A DNA stretch of 64,000 bases, from the NCBI RefSeq assembly GCF_964355755.1, contig NC_092670.1:24909795-24973794 (forward strand), given 5' to 3'. Every line of letters begins with the position of its first letter. The first letter of the stretch is position 1. The translations under genes were made by a program, and so were the position numbers. This DNA is from Antedon mediterranea (lineage: Eukaryota; Echinodermata; Crinoidea; Comatulida; Antedonidae). The notes below the pieces were generated by a model that was not told the DNA's origin, did not search any database, and saw only the letters and a program-made list of their open reading frames with translations. Below are positions 60,101-64,000 of this stretch, piece by piece.

Positions 60101-60293
60101 TTGCAAAGAGGCGACTGAATATTGCACATGTTTGTAAGGAGAGGCTTGTAGTTGACAGATCTAGGAGGCTACTTGGTCGATGAGAAGACTTGTTGGATAA
60201 GTCTCTAGGTTGCAGGACTGACAGTACACTCTGCTGCACTTCAACACGGTTCTCTTTACAAAGTTGAAGATATGTCTGCTTGAGGTTATCCAT
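53925..60293 (-). CDS. LRRC45: Leucine-rich repeat-containing protein 45, complete
   Basis: LRRC45 is a centrosome-linker protein that joins rootletin/CEP250 fibres between centrioles and also acts in early ciliogenesis. Eleven exons join in phase: 60293-60047, 59348-59216, 59110-58932, 58706-58578, 58299-58050, 57847-57712, 56513-56324, 56068-55812, 55366-55193, 54568-54421 and 54121-53925. They encode 679 residues (human about 670). Residues from about 45 to 225 are leucine-rich repeats of the ribonuclease-inhibitor type (LFLEWNSIG, LELLDLRNNQMS, LKVLDLRWNNLG, IIQVDLNGNNI). Residues from about 230 to 660 are continuous charged coiled coil. The C-terminus (REEDVQRASMLQAA, then PRTPLASPRK) matches the human end. 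The start MDNLKQTYLQLCKEN agrees with the family's short N-terminal helix. The stop TAA overlaps an AATAAA. Confidence 0.95.
54421..54568 (-). CDS. LRRC45: LRRC45 exon 10 (coiled coil)
   Basis: The exon encodes ANETIAEVNKVQLNHSKQMS and LEAQVDRFNDVQERCEML. It has a TTTTGCAG acceptor and a GTTAGT donor. Residues 566-614. Confidence 0.9.
54606..54750. mobile_element. MITE family AAGCTCTGTCTACACTAT, copy in LRRC45 intron
   Basis: The left end is eroded (GCTCTGTCTAACTAT) and the right end is intact (TTTGATAGTGTAGACAGAGC). It lies in the intron between LRRC45 exons 9 and 10. Confidence 0.85.
54813..54960. mobile_element. MITE family AAGCTCTGTCTACACTAT, second copy in the same intron
   Basis: The left end is intact (AAGCTCTGTCTACACTATCA) and the right end is degenerate (AATCTAGACAAGGCTTAA). 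It lies 63 bases from the previous copy. Confidence 0.8.
55193..55366 (-). CDS. LRRC45: LRRC45 exon 9 (coiled coil)
   Basis: The exon is 58 whole codons in phase 0 on both sides. It encodes FLEDKIRLLQNAKDDLQQY, against LAHLEDKLRLLAQARDEAQ in human. The donor is GTAAGA. Residues 508-565. Confidence 0.93.
55544..55712. mobile_element. Possible hAT-like MITE in LRRC45 intron
   Basis: CAGGGGCTCTCAAAAGGT at left and CTTTTGAGAACCCATG at right are imperfect inverted ends. It sits between LRRC45 exons 8 and 9. Ends and duplication are uncertain. Confidence 0.45.
55812..56068 (-). CDS. LRRC45: LRRC45 exon 8 (coiled coil)
   Basis: The exon encodes QQMEDSEKSYKERIGKLEQQ and LTLEEEISRQK, matching the human EESEKAMQERVQRLE and LSLEEELSRVK blocks. 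Residues 422-507. Confidence 0.94.
56324..56513 (-). CDS. LRRC45: LRRC45 exon 7 (coiled coil)
   Basis: The exon begins after GAACCAG and encodes heptad-rich sequence (IEDLEKKCQQLQDLVYNL). The donor is GTTGGT. Residues 359-421. Confidence 0.92.
56637..57660. repeat. 22-bp minisatellite filling LRRC45 intron 6
   Basis: About 46 units of 22 bases occur in two main types that alternate irregularly: CTACCCTGGACGAATCAACC plus GC, and CTACCCTGGGCAAATCCACC plus AC. The array is far richer in GC than its surroundings. It occupies nearly all of the 1198-base intron between exons 6 and 7. Long plus-strand open frames (312 and 324 codons) arise because three units make 66 bases. Confidence 0.95.
57712..57847 (-). 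CDS. LRRC45: LRRC45 exon 6 (coiled coil)
   Basis: The exon encodes KLSMTEAELSLADQKSHDL, which parallels the human KLQMTEAALALSEQKAQDL. Its GTTAGT donor opens directly onto the minisatellite intron. Residues 313-358. Confidence 0.93.
58050..58299 (-). CDS. LRRC45: LRRC45 exon 5 (coiled coil)
   Basis: The exon encodes the first coiled-coil block, including REIRQLKKEKRQQVGDLI and RQLQEALHERK. The donor is GTAAGTATA. Residues 230-312. Confidence 0.94.
58578..58706 (-). CDS. LRRC45: LRRC45 exon 4 (LRR)
   Basis: The exon encodes DLRWNNLGLVGGRCL and the last repeat VDLNGNNIPQD. It is shorter than 60 codons but bounded by clear splice signals (TTTAAAG, GTAAGT). Residues 187-229. Confidence 0.93.
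58932..59110 (-). CDS. LRRC45: LRRC45 exon 3 (LRR)
   Basis: The exon encodes two repeats, RLFLEWNSIG and LELLDLRNNQMSHDCAGELA, and the start of a third. The donor is GTAAAG. Residues 127-186. Confidence 0.94.
59216..59348 (-). CDS. LRRC45: LRRC45 exon 2 (LRR)
   Basis: The exon encodes a repeat with LRMIDLKGNNIRSSG. The acceptor is TTTTAATTAG and the donor is GTAAAG. Residues 83-126. Confidence 0.93.
60047..60293 (-). CDS. LRRC45: LRRC45 exon 1
   Basis: The ATG at 60293 starts an N-terminal helix and leads into the first leucine-rich strand (IIELKLSDSMIGDEG). The donor is a consensus GTGAGT. Residues 1-82. Confidence 0.93.
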
Positions 60294-60882
60294 TTCCTAG
60301 TATTTGGAAAGACAGAATTTAAAGCAAAGTTAATTAATGTTTTTTAATTAAGGTTATTTCATTCAATCCAGTCAACATATTTAATAAATAATGACCCAAA
60401 AAAATAAGTAGGCTAGCTAGGCCTATTTTGAGTTTTTTTATATTAAAAATAAAAATGTATAAACATACAATTGAATTGATTAAATATCACAATATCATTA
60501 AATATTATGTTAGCATGTAGGCCTACTTGATAACATTTTATATCATAAAACCCTACCAGGCGATACCGCCAGGCCTAGTTAAATAAGGGAAGAGATCCGT
60601 CCCTCTCTATCTCTAGGCCGGCTGCTACATGCACGCTTAGCACGGAGTTCAGGCGGATGCCTACCTATCAGATCTATTCTAGGCCTAGAATTTAGATGGC
60701 GGTGCTTTTTGTTAGGTCTAGGCTAGCTAGGACCTGGCCTTAAACAGGCTCAATTTGTCGTATTACTACTATTCTTTAGCCCAACTAGGCCTCAAAGTTT
60801 AGCTAAATAAAATTTAAAATCTCATACATATTTTTGCAAAATTTGCTTTATTTTAACATTTTTAGAAAATCCTCTCCAGTGT

Positions 60883-61092
60883 TTAGTCAGCAGCAGCCCC
60901 GCGTCGCTGTTTTAATTGTTTGTAAACAAAAAAGTACAAATTGTATATTGCGCCCCCAGTTAACAACATTATTATAAAACTTTTTTCATCTCGTCGTTTT
61001 TCTATCTGTTTGAACCAGGGAAGAGTTAACTCTTTCCTGATTTGAACGTACTGCCTGGCCCATAAATAATTATACAACTCACCTTCTATAAA
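60883..61092 (-). CDS. Possible terminal exon of a small membrane protein gene
   Basis: An open frame without an initiating ATG follows a possible acceptor (ATTTATAG). It encodes about 67 codons (GELYNYLWARQYVQIRKEL, then RRDEKSFIIMLLTGGAIYNL, ending QRRGAAAD). One hydrophobic segment is flanked by basic residues, as in small mitochondrial or ER membrane proteins. A minus-strand AATAAA lies near 60846, about 35 bases past the stop, which supports a real 3' end. No upstream exon was found and no family was recognised. It could be a chance open frame. Confidence 0.3.
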   Translation of the reverse strand, partial: FIEGELYNYLWARQYVQIRKELTLPWFKQIEKRRDEKSFIIMLLTGGAIYNLYFFVYKQLKQRRGAAAD

Positions 61093-61156
61093 TTATTATA
61101 TAATAATAATGTAATTGTTTGTAACCACTGTGGAGTAGCTTTGCGTGTGTTGAGTA

Positions 61157-61307
61157 ATTGGTCAGATGTTTTGCCCTACCATGATGTAATTTGTACTTCA
61201 TACAAGTCCCACCCGAGAATTACTTGCATATTTTTTCGCAAGTATTCTCATTGTACTTAGTACGAAGTACAAATTACGTCAGAGTAGGGCAAAAACATCT
61301 GACCAAT
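61157..61307. mobile_element. 151-bp palindromic MITE
   Basis: ATTGGTCAGATGTTTTGCCC at left is mirrored by GGGCAAAAACATCTGACCAAT at right. The interior (AATTTGTACTTC, GAAGTACAAATT) continues the inverted symmetry. No coding capacity is present. Confidence 0.85.
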
Positions 61308-61770
61308 AATAATAATAATACTTTCAAGCTGTATGAAGATTTATTGGAACCCTTCTATTCTAAGCTTAATTGACTTTCTGGCCAGAATGTAAAATCACAG
61401 GGTTACACACACAAACAAATCACTCACTCTATTAATGTTCTTCAATATATTTAATATATAGATATATACATATATTTTTTATTATGTGTGATAAATATGC
61501 AAGATATAGTTTCAAATACTATAGATTGCAAAGATTATTAATTCTTTCTTTTAAATATATAAAATTGGTTTCATATTACAAATGATTAATGCTGATGTAC
61601 AAATAAACAAAATATTAAAATAGTTCACTGATAATGATAATAGCAAATAGAAAAGCATTGTTAATATTTGACAATCATCATAGTTTGAGCAATTGTAAGT
61701 CAATTCAGTCATTTATACAGAAAATCACTATAAAACATTGTGTCAGAGTTGATTCTTTGATTCAGTTTAT

Positions 61771-62587
61771 GATTGTGTACCAATATTAGAAGTAAGTAGA
61801 TGTGATCTGTATTGACTACTGAGCCCAGTTTATGATTGTGTACCAATATTAGAAGTGAGTAGATGTGATCTGTATTGACTACTGAGCCCAGTTTATGATT
61901 GTGTACCAATATTAGAAGTGAGTAGATGTGATCTGTATTGACTACTGAGCCCAGTTTATGATTGTGTACCAATATTAGAAGTGAGTAGGTGTGATCTGCA
62001 TTGACTACTGAGCCCAGTTTATGATTGTGTACCAATATTAGAAGTGAGTAGATGTGATCTGCATTGACTACTAAGCCCAGTTTATGATTGTGTACCAATA
62101 TTAGAAGTGAGTAGATGTGATCTGTATTGACTACTGAGCCCAGTTTATGATTGTGTACCAATATTAGAAGTGAGTAGGTGTGATCTGCATTGACTACTGA
62201 GTCCAGTTTATGATTGTGTACCAATATTAGAAGTAAGTAGATGTGATCTGTATTGACTACTGAGCCCAGTTTATGATTGTGTACCAATATTAGAAGTGAG
62301 TAGATGTGATCTGTATTGACTACTGAGTCCAGTTTATGATTGTGTACCAATATTAGAAGCGAGTAGGTGTGATCTGCATTGACTACTAAGCCCTGTTTAT
62401 GATTGTGTACCAATATTAGAAGTGAGTAGGTGTGATCTGTATTGACTACTAAGCCCAGTTTATGATTGTGTACCAATATTAGAAGTGAGTAGGTGTGATC
62501 TGTATTGACTACTGAGTCCAGTTTATGATTGTGTACCAATATTAGAAGTGAGTAGGTGTGATCTGTATTGACTACTGAGTCCAGTTT
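61771..62587. repeat. 63-bp minisatellite, 13 units
   Basis: Thirteen near-identical 63-base units each contain GTGTACCAATATTAGAAG. Unit variants differ at a few positions (AGATGTGATCTG or AGGTGTGATCTG; GAGCC, GAGTCC or AAGCCC). Because 63 is a multiple of three, a minus-strand frame stays open for 276 codons. That frame differs from the frame of the upstream exon and is not taken as a gene. Confidence 0.95.
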
Positions 62588-62706
62588 TCCAGAATTTTAG
62601 GAGTTGTTGATCAGATTCCTCGGTCTTGAGTACTTTTAGAAGTTGTTCCATTTCATCTTCGCTTCGTTTTCCTGTACGGCTGTACTTGTACACAACTTTC
62701 ACTTTA
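62523..62706 (-). CDS. Unidentified gene, last exon running into the minisatellite
   Basis: The exon starts after TTTTCAG and encodes KVKVVYKYSRTGKRSEDEME, then leads into a minisatellite unit. The final TGLSSQYRSHLLTSNIGTQS and the stop TAA fall in the repeat. Confidence 0.7.
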
Positions 62707-63774
62707 CTGAAAAGAAGTTTGTGAATAAAGGAATTAAACTTTACATTGAGAATTGCAAGTAAAAAGGTTCCAAATATTTTCCTTTCTACTGTGTTTGAAA
62801 TGCAATTGACTAAAAACTATCTCCTGTATTGGAAGATAAGGTCATTAGAATAAATTGAAAGGGGTTGCTCATTAGTCACTACCTAATTACCTAATGGCTG
62901 GAAGGAATGGAGAGGGGGCATCCACTTTAGCTGGAAACATTTGATATACACAGAGTATTTATTATTTACCCTTTTCAATGATTCAGTTTTAACCTTATTG
63001 TTTCAAATATCTGTATTATAGGTTATGATAGGATAACATTACTTAAAATAAACAGTGTTACTGGGTAACTAGGGTAAAACCAGTATATCTGACTCTACCT
63101 CAGCTAATAGTTACATGAATATACTTACTTCATCCACTCCTCTTGTAAACAGACCAAATATGTCAGTACAACTTCAGGAGTAAAATGTGAGCTGTCTAAA
63201 ATGCTTTCTATCTTTGCTAAAATCGTAGGTCCTGCAATTAAATGAAGAACTTTTTATTGTAAAAAGAAAATTAGAACAAATTTGTATGGTCAAACTTTTT
63301 TCCCATCGTCATAAGGCTTTATAATAACTACACAGGTTACTAATTTGAATTGTACATTTTTCATATTTTTATTATGTATATGATTTCTTTTTACTTTTTT
63401 ACTAAAGATATGCATATGTTTTTATCATATGCCAAATGAGTTACCCATGTGGAATAATACAGTTTTGAATTTGTACAGAAGTCAAAGGTCACAGATATCT
63501 TAATACAGTATTTACCTTTGTCAGGCAGTGGTTGGCTGCTTGTCATATTAATACCATAGCCATGGAATGGGCTGTCCTCAGTAACACATAACCTGTTGGA
63601 GTTTGTTGGACACATATCAGGAGAGAGGACATCAAGAAGGATGTATTGTTCATTTTCGATGACATGTGGAGGAAGTCCAGTAAATGGCGGAAGGCCGAGA
63701 AAGTTACAACTCCATGAGGGCTGATACTTCTCACTAAATGGTACTAATTTACAACAGCCATTAGGTAATATACT
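62523..63774 (-). CDS. Unidentified protein, C-terminal three exons (partial gene)
   Basis: Exons 63774-63516, 63231-63129 and 62706-62523 join in phase through standard splice sites (donors GTAAAT and GTAAGT; acceptors TTGCAG and TTTTCAG). They encode 181 residues ending at TAA. The first exon has FLGLPPFTGLPPHVIENEQY, LLDVLSPDMCP and several cysteines. The middle exon is helical (ILAKIESILDSSHFTPEVVL). The last is charged and helical (RSEDEMEQLLKVLKTEESDQ). I do not recognise the family. A strong polypyrimidine acceptor at 63775 suggests more exons upstream. Alternatively an ATG at 63822 would add a short signal-like sequence (MKKLMYTITFISCLLQ), but the charged C-terminal half looks cytosolic. 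The last 20 codons and the stop are shared with the adjacent 63-bp minisatellite. Confidence 0.72.
63129..63231 (-). CDS. Unidentified gene, penultimate exon
   Basis: This 103-base exon lies between TTAATTGCAG and GTAAGTAT. It encodes GPTILAKIESILDSSHF and LTYLVCLQEEWM, predicted helical. Its phases (1 in, 2 out) fit both neighbours. Confidence 0.75.
63516..63774 (-). CDS. Unidentified gene, antepenultimate exon
   Basis: The exon follows TTTCTTGTCTATTACAG and ends at CAAAG|GTAAATAC. It carries the most protein-like segment of this gene, rich in proline, with DVLSPDMCP and FHGYGINMTSSQPLP. Confidence 0.75.
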
Positions 63775-64000
63775 CTGTAATAGACAAGAAATAAATGTTA
63801 TGGTGTACATCAGTTTTTTCATACATAACCACGTTTTGAGTATAACTCAGACATGGACTTCTTTTAATGTGGAATTTTCGATTTGAACATACACCACGTC
63901 GACTGATACCCTATGATATGTGCAAGTCAACTGCCATGTTGACTTCCAAATTTTAGAACTTGTGACACGTTATTTCGCTCTCTGAACTAAGTCGACTTAT

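Noticed and set aside
61709-62539. A minus-strand 276-codon repetitive open frame
   Set aside because: It is the 63-bp minisatellite read in a frame different from the adjoining spliced exon, with no start context or unique sequence.

Overview
This is eukaryotic nuclear DNA: AT-rich, intron-rich, and full of minisatellites, short inverted-repeat transposons (MITEs) and tRNA-derived SINE-like sequences. The gene content and repeat style suggest an invertebrate deuterostome, perhaps an echinoderm. That placement is an inference from memory of such genomes, not a proof. No prokaryotic genes, CRISPR arrays or functional tRNA/rRNA genes were seen.

Layout. (1) About 14.8-46.1 kb, minus strand: the 5' part of a sidekick (SDK) cell-adhesion gene. 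Seven phase-compatible coding exons encode a leader and the first three Ig domains (362 codons in the window). The rest should lie left of the window or was not recognised. Its introns hold most of the repeats: a 34-bp array near 20 kb, a 28-31-bp array near 18 kb, a 48-bp array near 34 kb, and MITEs. (2) 46.1-48.6 kb: a head-to-head promoter region between SDK and SGSH, with a 756-bp foldback element and two TCACGTG E-boxes. (3) 48.6-51.8 kb, plus strand: a complete five-exon SGSH gene (heparan N-sulfatase, 509 aa). (4) 53.9-60.3 kb, minus strand: a complete eleven-exon LRRC45 gene (679 aa), convergent with SGSH. One of its introns is almost entirely a 22-bp minisatellite. (5) 60.8-61.1 kb, minus strand: a possible small terminal exon followed by AATAAA. 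(6) 62.5-63.8 kb, minus strand: the last three exons of an unidentified gene, whose C-terminal codons and stop lie in the first unit of a 13-copy 63-bp minisatellite. (7) 1-14.8 kb: no confident gene; satellites at 3.0-3.75 kb and 8.3-8.7 kb and several MITEs.

The three recognised genes act in different places: neuronal and cell adhesion (SDK), lysosomal heparan sulfate breakdown (SGSH) and the centrosome linker (LRRC45). They do not form a pathway. Their human counterparts SDK2, SGSH and LRRC45 all lie on 17q25, so the window may preserve an old linkage group. Exon borders were assigned by hand from splice signals, reading phase and remembered family sequences; no alignment was run.
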